64,000 nt of DNA from positions 1,240,001 to 1,304,000 of the forward strand of contig JANATG010000002.1 of NCBI GenBank assembly GCA_029449235.1, read 5' to 3'. The notes under the pieces are model-generated. The model saw nothing but the letters and a program-made list of their open reading frames with translations. It ran no database searches and was not told where the DNA came from. A program made the position numbers and the translations under genes. Origin of the DNA: Linnemannia schmuckeri (Eukaryota; Mortierellomycota; Mortierellomycetes; Mortierellales; Mortierellaceae). Shown here piece after piece: positions 52,722-63,355 of the stretch; positions within the stretch are counted from its first letter, which is position 1; each line of letters opens with the position of its first letter.

Positions 52722-54288
52722 ATGGACGACGGTTACTCTAGTCAGGGTGGATACTCTAGCCAGGGTGGCTTCTGGTCAAGTCCGAACGAGTCCTGGAGAC
52801 GAAACGGCAACGGTGCTGGCGGTGGATACAGCAGTGGCAATGGATCGAACAGCGGACGCCGGAGGACCACTCCGCCTAACTCTCCTCGCCAAAAGGCTCG
52901 CTCCTATGGCGATCGGAAGCATGCTCGCCAGTACCTCAAGAACACTATGCGAATGTACGCACTCCTTTCCTTCATCTTATATCTGCTGTGTATGCCGTGT
53001 GTGTGTGTGAATGAAGGCCAACTTGTTTTTCGCTTATCTAACCTTGTTTTTGCTTTTATCGGTGTTATGCTTTCCTTTCACCTGAAAAATGAAAAATAGC
53101 CATACAACATATACCCCATTCTCGCTCATCGGACATATCGGCTTAATTCTCTACCGGATCATCATGCTCCTCGGGACCCCTTCGCCCTTCCAGCTCGTCT
53201 CCTTCACCCACCTTGTCTACCTCACCGACACCGCCTTCCACATCTTTTCCCTCGCCTGGCATCTCCTCCGCTTCCCAAAACTTGAGCGCATCACCGTCAT
53301 CTACGGAACCTGGGTTGTCTGGATCGGCTGGGGCCTCGCAATCTGGCTCTCCGACCCCGACATGGAGATCCATCAACAGGAACACCGTGCCGCCTATGGT
53401 ATGGATAGCCATCAGCGCCACTTCCGCCAGGAGGATGTTCACAGCAACAGCTGGTACAGAAGTCAGTTCTCGTACTCGCAATACTCTTCCTACAGCAGCG
53501 GTACCCGGAATGACAGCAGCGACATCAACCAATTGCTGCCCCTGGCACCCTTTGTGAAAAAGTACAGCAATTGGTACATCCTATATATGCCCGTCGCCAC
53601 GTTCTTGGGTCTTTTGATGTTTCGGAGGAACCTCTGGGGCCTGATCTCCTGGGAGCACTTGACAAGAATGGATCAGATCGGACAGTTGAAATGGTACCGA
53701 GCATGGTGTCTATCGGGCGTCGGTGCAGGATGGGCGGTTGCATGGCGATTTTGTCGGTGGTGGTTCCGGGTCCCCTTTATGCCCCTGGACGACCCCACCT
53801 TCTGTCGGTACGCTTCGTCAGGAAAGAGCTGTCTGGATCTACTTGAAGCAGCAGCAGCAGCAGCAGCGGCAAACTCACAGGATGGCACGGGAGTCTTTGG
53901 ACAAGGCATCGGCATTGCAGCCACAGTGGTCCGGTACAGGACCGATGTCCTCGAGTTTGCGATCTGGCCCATGATGGTGTCGAACCTGGTGATGGGTCTG
54001 ATTCTGATGTGCTGGTGGAGCTTCTGGACGTTCCAGTACCAGGGAGTTGTCTGGCGCGAGGATCTGAAGGAAGGTTGGGCTGTCTGGAAGACTACGACTG
54101 GAGGTGTCATGACTGGATTGGTGACGGATGAAGAGCTGCGAAAGAGCGTCAAGGACTGGCGGGAGCACAACCAGCACCATTTCCAGAACCACCACCACCA
54201 TCAGCACCACCCCTCTCGGAGTCATGGCCATGGTCATGGATCTCACCAGCCACCCTACTCAGGATCCACCACTCCTCAGTATTCGTGA
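52722..54288 (+). CDS. Polytopic membrane protein, 2 exons, 473 aa
   Basis: Exons 52722-52954 and 53100-54288 join at phase 2 (GAAT|GTACGC ... AAATAG|C), giving 'NTMRIHTTYTPF'. The N-terminal ~75 residues are Gly/Ser-rich and polar and contain a short repeat ('GGYSSQGG'). About six hydrophobic segments follow, at roughly 84-105, 112-135, 142-162, 232-255, 271-292 and 357-380. The polar loop after segment 3 contains Ser/Tyr/His-rich sequence. The tail is His-rich. I recognise no family or catalytic motif. It is probably an endomembrane or plasma-membrane protein. Other 5' splice choices within exon 1 are possible. Confidence 0.8.
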
Positions 54289-56159
54289 GCTATCTTTGAT
54301 ATTTTTCTCCCTGATCTTACATTTTGCGATACCCCCTCTCCTACCTAGAAATTACTTTTGCTCTATTCGCTTTGTTCACTCCACTCCTCTAATACTTACT
54401 CCTTCGCTTAATTGTCGTGAAGACACCTCTTGTACATTAAACCACTTGCTTTTGCTACCTTGCCACTTCATCGTGTACCTATCTGTCTTGTGAAAATGCC
54501 AATATTTTTTTTAAGATCCCACGAGGGATCCCATACAACACACAGAGGTTGTCATCTCTTTGGGTCAGTGCATTTCTCGATAGGGCCTTACTAATTTAGT
54601 TTTACGATCGCAAAAGTATCTTTTGGGTTTCGGAGGTTGTGTTTGCCGACCTGGATGCCTTGTGATAGATAGACAAGGCAGGAGTTAACGACGACTAGAA
54701 TCTTTTACCGAGTCTCTGGAGGGAGTCTATTTCCTCGCAGTCAATATGATCCCATATATATCACTCCTTTTAAATGCTCTGAGAGAAAAATGAATGGAAG
54801 TGGATGTTCCCCTGGGTTTTTTTGATTTTGTTCTTGGGGGGAAGGAGGGAACGAGCATTATGGCTGTAGTGATATTGCTGTGCCTGTTATAGCCCGTATG
54901 TGGAGGGGGAAGGATTGCTGACAGACGCTGATTTGATTAATTTTAACTTCCTTGTCGTCGCAGCTCCCTCCCAATTTACTAATATAATCGTGTATGTGTC
55001 ACCCACCTGATATAGCGGACCTGGAGACGCGTTTTCTATTTCTCCTTCAATTCCGGCGCCAAGAAAATAACAAAAACAAGGGTAAAGAGCTAATTGTGTT
55101 CATAAAAGCCAAGAAACGGAAAGGAATGGAGCACAGAAAAGATGCATGCATGTAATAGGCGGCAGAGGAGTAACATTCCACGGAGTAATTCTTGACCAGT
55201 TGAATGGAAGCTGTCCAGACTCACAGCTCAAACCAGACAATTAGTAAACTCACCCAACGACGCCAAGCAGGCAACCAACCAACCAGCCAACTAATCTATT
55301 TACCAAAAATTGAGGAGTCAACCGGCCAATTCATGAATACCTCTTTGGCGATCCCGAGCCGGATGAGTGCATCTTACCAAAAATTTTTTACCTTTTTTTT
55401 CTCATGTAATATTTTTTCTTCTCCAATGCAGCTGAGCGTGAAACAGCCCGAAATTCACTTTTTGACAGATTTGCTGGGCAGTGCACAATACTTGTAAGGT
55501 ACTTTTTTTTTTTTTCCTACGCCCACACGTCTCATCAAAGTGAAAAACAAAATTGCTCACCTACACCATACCACCCTCAATCTCGTTCTTCGCGTCTCAC
55601 TTGACAATGACATTTTTTTTTGCTCTTCATTTGTGTGTCCAAAAGAACACACCAATGGAGCGGCGTGAATGGAAGAAAAATGACAGGGAGTACGGCAAGA
55701 CGCGTTTATTTGATTTCACTTCCCTCTCGTTTCTTCTCGGAAGAGAGCAAAATTGTCTCACATTCCGCAGAAATGAAATGTTTTTTACATAGCGGGTAGC
55801 CTTGAAATGGAGGGAGGTGGTGGTGGAGAAGTATGTCAAAAATAAGCAAACACTACTCCAATACAATCCACACCTCCTTATGCAATATGCATGCAACATG
55901 CTGGAATGAACAAGATGTCAAATAAGTTACCGAACAAAAAATGAGGGGTTGAGGATTGAGGATCGAAACATTACCAACAAAAGGCCAGCTTTTTATTTTA
56001 ATTATCTGTTTCCACACTCGATTTTTTTTTTTTTTTTTTTTTTTTTCAAACAAACAAAAAGATTGTTTTTTTTCTGATGTGAACTGCGTAATAGGGAAGG
56101 TGGAAAGGAAAAAAGAAAACACCCCAATCTATTGCCACCATGCGAAGCGAATGGACGCT
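54289..56159. other. Intergenic region, 1.87 kb
   Basis: The 3' flanks of the membrane protein gene and the first barwin gene. A T25 tract (56022-56046) lies just past the barwin gene 3' end. Short open frames carry no recognisable feature. Confidence 0.5.
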
Positions 56160-56878
56160 TTAGTGAGACTTGGGCTTGGGAGACTTGGGCCACTTGAGGT
56201 TACCCCTAGTAGGGCATCTCACAAACTCATAGGTAGTCTTAACGACTCCCTGACTCAAGGGCGCAAGCCTCTTGAACGCAGAGGCAGTGAGATCAATCTG
56301 GTTGGGGGCACAACCAGCACAGTCGTCGATGATACGAACGACAATCGAACGCTTGCCGGCAGTGATCTTGGCGCACTCGAAGCAAGCTGTGCGGTCGCCG
56401 CCCTTGTAGTGTTTCATGTGGACAGCGCCGATCATCCAGCTGTCGCCGGCATTAACGTGCGAATTGCCCATCAAGTTGCCGTAGCATGCCGCCTATTTTG
56501 TTTAGAGTGTAAGAGGAAATAGACGAGGGGGTTTGTGGTTTTAGTTTGCGAGAATCGTCGTGGATAAAACTCGTCAAGAAAATCTGGTTCTTGAGAATAA
56601 AAATTCAGACACAACCAATCCAAAATACGAGATCAATTTTCTCACTACCACCATCACTACAACAGAAAGAAAGCAAAAAGGAAACTTACACCTTTGAGAT
56701 CATGACCGTTGAACCAGGTAGACTTCCCAGACATCTTCTTTCCGAAGCGGACGGTCTGGGTGGGGGTCCTCTTCTTGGGCTTGGGCTTGGGCTTGGGCTT
56801 GGACTTGCCGGCATCGACGATCGAGAGCAGGGCGATGACAAGGGCCATCAAGAGGATTGCGAGCTGAACGAACTTCAT
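56160..56878 (-). CDS. Secreted barwin/expansin-like (double-psi beta-barrel) protein A, 173 aa
   Basis: Minus-strand exons 56878-56690 and 56492-56160 join at phase 0. A signal peptide 'MKFVQLAILLMALVIALLSI' is followed by a basic Lys-Pro repeat (KPKPKPKPKK) and a double-psi beta-barrel domain with 'STWFNGHDLKG', 'ACYGNLMGNSHVN', 'ACFECAKI', 'IIDDCAGC' and 'DLTASAFKRLAPL'. Paired cysteines fit extracellular disulfides. Such RlpA/barwin-like proteins are secreted in fungi and may bind or loosen wall polysaccharide; no catalytic claim is made. A TATA-like element lies 263 bp upstream, and AATAAA (55997-55992) with a T25 tract lies downstream. Protein B, next to it, is a tandem paralogue. Confidence 0.92.
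56206..56462 (-). repeat. 257 bp block identical to 57483-57739 (copy 1)
   Basis: Within exon 2 of barwin gene A, every base from CTAGTAGGG to AACGTGCGA matches gene B by eye, synonymous sites included. Flanking exon and intron sequences differ. Confidence 0.9.
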
Positions 56879-57140
56879 GATTGTTAAAAAAGGGCTTTGT
56901 GCGTGGAGGAAGGAGGAGGATAGGAGAGGAGCGGAGCGTTGGCCGAAGGTATAGAGAGGGGAGGCGGGGTTGTGGAAGGGAGGAGGGGGATGAGTGGGGT
57001 TTTCAGGTGTAGGGGATGGGGGTGCAAGGAATTGCAATGGAAGGGGTTGTTATGTGGAAGAGAAGGAGGGGGAAGGCTGTCTACGAAGTCGTGAAAAGAG
57101 CGATGAAGAAAGCAAGAAGAAAAGACGGATGCGCAGGTGT

Positions 57141-57149
57141 CCTTTTTAT
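57141..57149 (-). promoter_or_regulatory. TATA-like element of barwin gene A
   Basis: The minus strand reads ATAAAAAGG, about 263 bp before the ATG. Gene B has a similar element at a similar distance. Confidence 0.5.
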
Positions 57150-57309
57150 GCTGTAAAGGAAGTAAGGGATGGGTTGTCAGAATACCGGAATGGCTGTGCC
57201 GGATGAACATAATAGTCTTGTGCAGGTACAGAGCAAAGGAGGAAGTTGATTGAGGGTTGAAACATTGCAACAAGAGACCAGCCCTTTATTTTTGTGTTTC
57301 CATACTCGT

Positions 57310-57310
<1 letters not shown>

Positions 57311-57359
<49 letters not shown>
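57311..57359 (+). repeat. Poly(T) tract, 49 bp
   Basis: It directly follows the 3' end of barwin gene B (an A tract on the gene's strand). Gene A has a T25 tract at the same relative place (56022-56046). Confidence 0.9.
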
Positions 57360-57360
<1 letters not shown>

Positions 57361-57436
57361 GACGTAAACTTGGAGAGGGACGGCCCCTTCTACTGCGATT
57401 ACTCCCACTATTGCGAGAAAAAAAAATCACGCTCGC

Positions 57437-58107
57437 TTAGTTGGACTTGGGCTTGGGGGACTTGGGCCACCTGAGGTTGCCTCTAGTAGGGCATCTCACA
57501 AACTCATAGGTAGTCTTAACGACTCCCTGACTCAAGGGCGCAAGCCTCTTGAACGCAGAGGCAGTGAGATCAATCTGGTTGGGGGCACAACCAGCACAGT
57601 CGTCGATGATACGAACGACAATCGAACGCTTGCCGGCAGTGATCTTGGCGCACTCGAAGCAAGCTGTGCGGTCGCCGCCCTTGTAGTGTTTCATGTGGAC
57701 AGCGCCGATCATCCAGCTGTCGCCGGCATTAACGTGCGAGTTGCTCATCAAGTCGCCGTAGCATGCCACCTATGTTTGTTTAAAGGACAAAAGGCGAAGA
57801 AAAGGGAGATGAGTGGGGTTTAGTTTCTGAGAATCGCGATGAGGTGGACTGGTTAAGAAATCTAGTTCTTGAGAACGAAGTTCAGGCACAATCCCTAATA
57901 CAAGGTATATTTCCACACCACCATAAGAAGGAAAAAAAAACTTACAGCCTTAAGGTCATGACCGTTAAACCAGGTGGACTTTCCAGAAAGTTTCTTGCCG
58001 AAACGGACGGTCTGGGTAGGACCCTTCTTCTTCTTGCTGGCCTCGACGATCGAGAGTAAGGCGATGACAAGGGCCATCAGAAGGATTGCAAGTTGGGCGG
58101 ACTTCAT
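57437..58107 (-). CDS. Secreted barwin/expansin-like (double-psi beta-barrel) protein B, 164 aa
   Basis: Minus-strand exons 58107-57946 and 57769-57437 join at phase 0, the same gene structure as protein A. The signal peptide 'MKSAQLAILLMALVIALLSI' is nearly the same, but the Lys-Pro repeat of A is replaced by a shorter 'SKKKKGP'. The barrel domain has the same cysteines and motifs ('ACYGDLMSNSHVN', 'IIDDCAGC'). Exon 2 shares 257 identical bases with gene A, while exon 1 and the intron have diverged. It is likely a secreted wall-associated protein, as for A. TATATAAAAGG-like sequence sits about 250 bp upstream. Confidence 0.92.
57483..57739 (-). repeat. 257 bp block identical to 56206-56462 (copy 2)
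   Basis: The counterpart in barwin gene B. The offset between copies is 1277 bp. Confidence 0.9.
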
Positions 58108-60598
58108 GATTGTAGAGAGAAAATAGGGCGTGGAAGGCGAAATGGAAAAGGTGGAGAAAGTGTGTTGAAGGTAGAGAGAGGAAGAAAGGAGGATTTGAGC
58201 GGTATAGGAATAGGAGGGGGAGTGCAAGGAATTGCAATGGAAGGGATTCTGTGTGTAGTGAAGGGAGGGGAGAGGAAGGCTGTTTACGAGTTTGTGACAA
58301 GAGCGATGAAGAGAAAGCAAGAAAAAAAAAGAGAAATGAAACGGGCACCCCTGTGTCCTTTTATATGAGAAAAGAGGAGTGCGAAACGAGTGCTTGTGCC
58401 GGCTGAACATGATAGTCTTGTTCAGGTAGAGGAGGAGAAGTGAGGACGGCGCAACTGAATGAAATGTAGTTTACGTTGCACTGGAATTGATCCGCAGAGA
58501 CGAGGCCAGCAGCTCGCGACGTTTCTTCTCACCGTCTTGTTCGCTCCCACCGCAAAGGTAGAGTAAGCAGACCATATAGTGAAATCATTTTGTGAGTGTG
58601 TGAACAAGAAACGGGTTAGGTAGTTGACACTTTCTTGAGAGCACTTCATTTCTTCGTGTGCTCTTACTCTTGTTTATTTGACATATTTTGCCCACACTTA
58701 GCCTGTCGGCCTCTCCGTCAATCTGTCCCTCTGTAAAGCTCCTCTTTGCAAAGCTTGACAGAGAGAGGATATCGGATTATCTGACGGGCAAAAGATACGC
58801 TACCTTTGTCTTCACTAGTCCAAAGCTTCTGATCCTGCTTGTCAAGATTAACAGCGCATATGCATATTACGTCCTAATGCCTAGGTGATAATCTTAATTA
58901 AAGACACAGTCGAAAGGATGTTCGATCTCTCGATACCCCCATCGCTGTCCGGTGAATAAAAGCAACACACATATGCCTTCGGGACAGGGACTGAATCAGC
59001 CATACAACTCTTTCCTCAGCTTCACACTTCATGACTTATTCGGTTCATCCGCTTCTCCATTCCTCATTTCATCTTCTTTCTTGTTTATTCAAAAGTCGAC
59101 AGTCGATTGATCGTGCCAACCACCAGAAGTTATTACTTTGCTCTCGATGTTGGTGCTATGTTTTGTTTGAAAAACAAATGGCCTATAAAAAAACACAAAG
59201 AGGAAGATGAAGGGTGCAGTCAAATGAGAAAGTCGGCTGGATATACAAGTGACTTTTATGGAATACTCCAAACAAGTTTCTTTAGTCATCAAAACAAAGC
59301 GAACAATGTCCGCTCGCTTTCATCTGTTGCTGACTTTTTTCTTGCGTTAGACTCGTTTCTTCCCCTAATTCGCTCGTGCCTTCATTTGTCCAGCGGGGTC
59401 AACTTTTTCCTCTCTGGGACAATTTTTCCCTCTTTTTTTTTTGTCTCTTTGCTATTTCCCCCTTGTTGCTCCCTCGTGTTTCCTTCCTCGTTCCTTTCAT
59501 TACTGCTCTTAACCTCATCTCGCCTAGCCTCCCCTCCTGCCCCTGCCCCTGCCACCTGCTCTGATCTCCCTCTGTGCCTCATCTTCACACTCGCCATATT
59601 GGTTTACGTACACATTGACTGAACAGTGGACGACCACTCAGTTAACGGCACAGAGAATTAAGCCACAGGTCACTCCGTTCTTCAAAATGCGAATAGAGTG
59701 ACCTGTCGGAAAATTATCAGGTTTTAGTGCCCTTTTCAGGAACAAGTCAAGCAAGTGGTGCCTCGTTTCAGAGACATCAAACAATTTCAAATCAATCCGA
59801 CAAATGCGCGCAAAACGGTGTCTCAAGCTTCCCTCCCCCTTCGCCTTTTTATCAACTCTGACAACTCTACCTAGGCCTCCTCCAGCTTTGTCTGTTCTTC
59901 CCTTCTGCCCCTCAGAACCTTGCTTTTACCCTATTCTTCTCCTTCTTCATTCCTTCAAGAAACGTTCGTTAGCCAGACAGCATAAATTAAAGCGGGAGAA
60001 CCTCCTTGAAAGAGACCATGATTGAGAGCCCAACCTATACCTTTTCTTGTGTGGGGTGGCTAAACGTCAGAAGGCAGCCTAGTCTTCTCTATTCTGACCC
60101 CTCCGCCACCATCGATTGGTCCTTCCTTCCTTCCTCCACCTGCTATCCATTCTCTTATCTATTGTTTCTATTGTGTCTATTGTGTCCCCCGACCGTTAGA
60201 TTATGGACCTTCTCATTGAAAGTGAGGGTAGCCTTTCAACATATGCGTTTGGCGTGGAAAATGACGCATGCTGATGTGATCATTCATGAAAGAGCTGGGC
60301 GGGAGCTATTTCTTTCCGGATACAAGTAGAAAAGCTCTTTTACACCTGGCAACAAACCAGAAGGCATGATGCCTCTCTTTCCTTCCTTCTACACCCATCC
60401 ATCAGTCTGTTGGAAAGTTTTAGCGGTGTTCATGTCAAATTTCAATCGTCGACGCAAACAATGCTGTCGTACAGCCAAGAACATCAACCAACTCTCAACA
60501 TCAACGAGTAGATAAAAATACTCTTTATATAAAGTCCAATGTCGCTCCAGAAAGTCTATGAAGAAAAAAAGATGATAAAATAGCAAAAAAGCACTCCT
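58108..60598. other. Intergenic region, 2.5 kb
   Basis: Contains the promoter of barwin gene B on the left and the 3' flank of the GDP-mannose transporter on the right. Pyrimidine-rich plus-strand segments (about 59400-59590 and 59820-59960) generate low-complexity frames. I support no gene. Confidence 0.5.
58357..58366 (-). promoter_or_regulatory. TATA box of barwin gene B
   Basis: The minus strand reads ATATAAAAGG about 250 bp before the ATG, matching the placement in gene A. Confidence 0.55.
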
Positions 60599-62608
60599 CT
60601 AGTCGGCAATCTTGGTGTTCTGGTACAAAGGAAGCGCAGTCGCCTTCTTCCCCAACCCAGACCCAACCGACAGCGAGCTCATCTCCAATCCACCAGAATT
60701 ACTATCAACACTCAAGGACCCATCATCACCGCCAGCAGCGGCAGCTAACAGCTCGACAGAATCCGATTTGCTCGGCAATGACGATCCGTTCGCCAAAGCC
60801 AAGTTCCTCTGCGCCTGATCAGATTTGCTATAGCTGTACAACAGTCCTGCAATAAGTCCAAAAAAGATTCCTGACACGTTTCCTGTCGTCGCTGGTTCGC
60901 CAAAAAAAAGGATTCCACTGGCCGCAACGGGGAGCTTGTTGAGGGCTCCGACCATTGAGTATGTTGTAGAGGATGTGCAGCGGACACACCATGCACTACC
61001 ATATGAGATCAAGAAGGATGAGATTCCAGAGAGAATAATCGCAACTGTCAAGGAAGAACGGACATCGGGTGCACTATACCAACGTGTCACAATGATAATA
61101 AGAAAATGATACGTGTTAGAATGGATGGACAATCAAAGTTGGGTTGTCGGCATTTGCAACAAAGAAAGACGCAAGAGTTTCTTGGAGCAGCAAGCACCAA
61201 AACACGCTTACAAGGTCCGTTGGAGTCCTCCATTTCCCCAGCCCTCGAGACACATGCTCAGAGCAAGCATGACGGGAAAACTCAACAAGTTGTTGTAGTA
61301 GACGGTGTCATAGTCCTTAAAGTTGAAGTGCTTAATCCTCTTGCGCATATAGAGGACATACGCCGCTGAAGAGAGGCAGTTGGTTGCCATCCAGAGATAT
61401 CCAGGGTTGTACGGCGACAGCTCCAAAGAAAGCGCGCTGGTGCTGCTTGCCAAGGAATGGAGATGAATATCGGACCAACCAGCAATCACCGACGACAAGA
61501 CCTGGTATCGGAAAAGACGGTAAGTGGTGGGCGCAAACCATAGAAAGTGTTGGAAATAAAAAAGAGATTAATGAGTTTGACTCAGGGCTGTAGTCGGCCG
61601 TGTCGACTCTTTGGTGTGGGCTGTAGAACCTTAGCTTCTCAAGTCAGTAGTGGGGTACCATTCTAGTCCTTCTTTCTCAATTTCTCTTTTTGTGCCCAAT
61701 TTGAATTGCTGCACATTCCAATTGAACTCGGAAAAATAAAAGTATCATTGCTTGGCACATGGTTACGCCATGAATCAGAAATGGGCACCAAAAAGAAGAG
61801 GAGATCCCCACTCACCATGACAGCAAAGCTGAGAAGCATCATTGGAGTGACTTTACTCCCAAACCAAAGGACTTCTCCATAGGCAATGAGGATAATGGTC
61901 AAGTTCTTGAAGATCGTATACACAGAGATGCTCAAGAATTGCAAACTATAATGCCCAATTTCCCAATATGTTGTTAGGTTAGGTGCGCGTGCCTGGATAA
62001 TTTTTTCTTCTATCAACGACGTAATATAGACGACAGCAATCGGAAGGAGGTCTATGCGATGCTGAATCAAAGTAGCTAAAAAGAGACTTCAACTCACCTT
62101 TTGCTTCCGGTGTAGATCATGGCGACAAGACCGAGGGAGATGGGGAACCACTTCTTGGCTTCAGTAGGATCCAGCCTTCGGTATGTGATCAGGCCAAACC
62201 TCTTGAAGACCCAGAGCATTATCACCGCCGCTGCCGCCTAATTTTTATTTGGTTCGCGAATGAGAGCAATATTCCAAGAAACGGATGGTAATCCCCAATG
62301 TCAGTAAGCGTTATATGTATTTGTTTCGATACAGTCCTGGTGCCGCCAAAAACGGTAGAAAAAGCAGCCCAATTAACCACACACACAGCAAGCAAGGAAC
62401 ACAAAGAGAAGGAAGAACAAAAAGGCGCCCTCATTGTTTTTTTATTCGCTCTTACCTGGATAGCGAGCAGCAAAAAGTTCATGTTAAAATCGAACTGGGA
62501 GAGGACCATCTTATTGGTGACAGTCATGAGGATACTGGAGGAGCAGTAGGCCATAATACTGATTGCTGCCGAGTTGGCCAACGAGCCCTGAGGTGCAGTC
62601 GCCGTCAT
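60599..62608 (-). CDS. VRG4: GDP-mannose transporter (Vrg4/Gmt1 type), 5 exons, 395 aa
   Basis: Minus-strand exons 62608-62456, 62237-62098, 61945-61816, 61501-61212 and 61073-60599 join to 396 codons in one frame. About ten hydrophobic segments give the drug/metabolite-transporter layout of nucleotide-sugar antiporters. Family landmarks are 'SSSILMTVTNKMVLSQFDF' near the N-terminus, 'IFKNLTIILIAYGEVLWFG' in the middle, and 'YSMVGALNKLP' containing the GALNK nucleotide-binding motif. It imports GDP-mannose into the Golgi in exchange for GMP and supports mannosylation of wall and secreted proteins. The C-terminal ~70 residues are Ser/Gly/Ala-rich and longer than in yeast Vrg4. The start is the first Met of the conserved frame. 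Confidence 0.95.
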
Positions 62609-63355
62609 TTTTTTGCTTTGTTGACTGTTGGAGGGAGGGAGGTGGTAGGGGACTGAGTCCAACGTGTTTGTGTTTCTGTCTTGGTACTTTGACTCTTGAC
62701 TGCTGTTGGTTTTAAGTGGGCGGATGCAATGAAAGTGAAGAGGGGTTGATGCAGTGAATGCCGATGGAATAATGAGGGAAAGAATAAGAAAGGCGTAATG
62801 TCTCCTGGTGTTGTCCTCCTGTGATAGTCCTGATTTGTTCTGGCAAGTGGAAGAAGTGGTATGAGAGTGAATGGGTAGAGGAGTGGAGGAATGGGATGAA
62901 GACGACAGAGAGAGAGAGAAAGAGAAACGAACAGCAGTAGACAATACGCAATAATAAATAGAAATCATAATCGAGTTTTAGCTTGTTCCAGCCCCTGTTT
63001 TCGCCCATTGTGTGATTTCCCACCCGATTAGTGTGTTTGTGTCCGTGCTCTGCCTTGTTATCGCATTGTGTGACACCTGCTTATATATTATCCTCACTGC
63101 AAATCCTTATACTTGGATAAGATGGATGCGATGGATCGTTTATTAAGAAATGGCTGCTTGTTGTTCAGAACCGTGGACTGTGGCAACAAATAAAAAAAAA
63201 AAAAAAAAAAAAAAAGGTGAGAATGGCGAGCGCATTACTGGTGTCGTTCCCCTTTCCCGGGAATTCGCCCTCGCTGGTCGAATATGGAATCTACTTGATC
63301 CCAAATGCTTCGCTCCTTCACAACAACCACTCCTCCTTTCCCCTCCGCTCCACCA
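62609..63355. other. Promoter region of the GDP-mannose transporter
   Basis: 750 bp with an A24 tract (63192-63215). It is purine-rich on the plus strand, so pyrimidine-rich in the direction of the transporter gene. No gene is seen. Confidence 0.5.

Larger units (their letters stand above)
56879..57436. other. Region between the two barwin genes
   Basis: Promoter of gene A on the left and the 3' flank of gene B on the right, including a T49 tract (57311-57359) and an AATAAA signal (57290-57285) on the minus strand. This 3' flank is related to the one of gene A, so the duplication included it. Confidence 0.6.

Noticed and set aside
59107..59622. 171-codon plus-strand frame with hydrophobic C-terminus
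   Set aside because: The hydrophobicity comes from a pyrimidine-rich tract. There is no conserved element.
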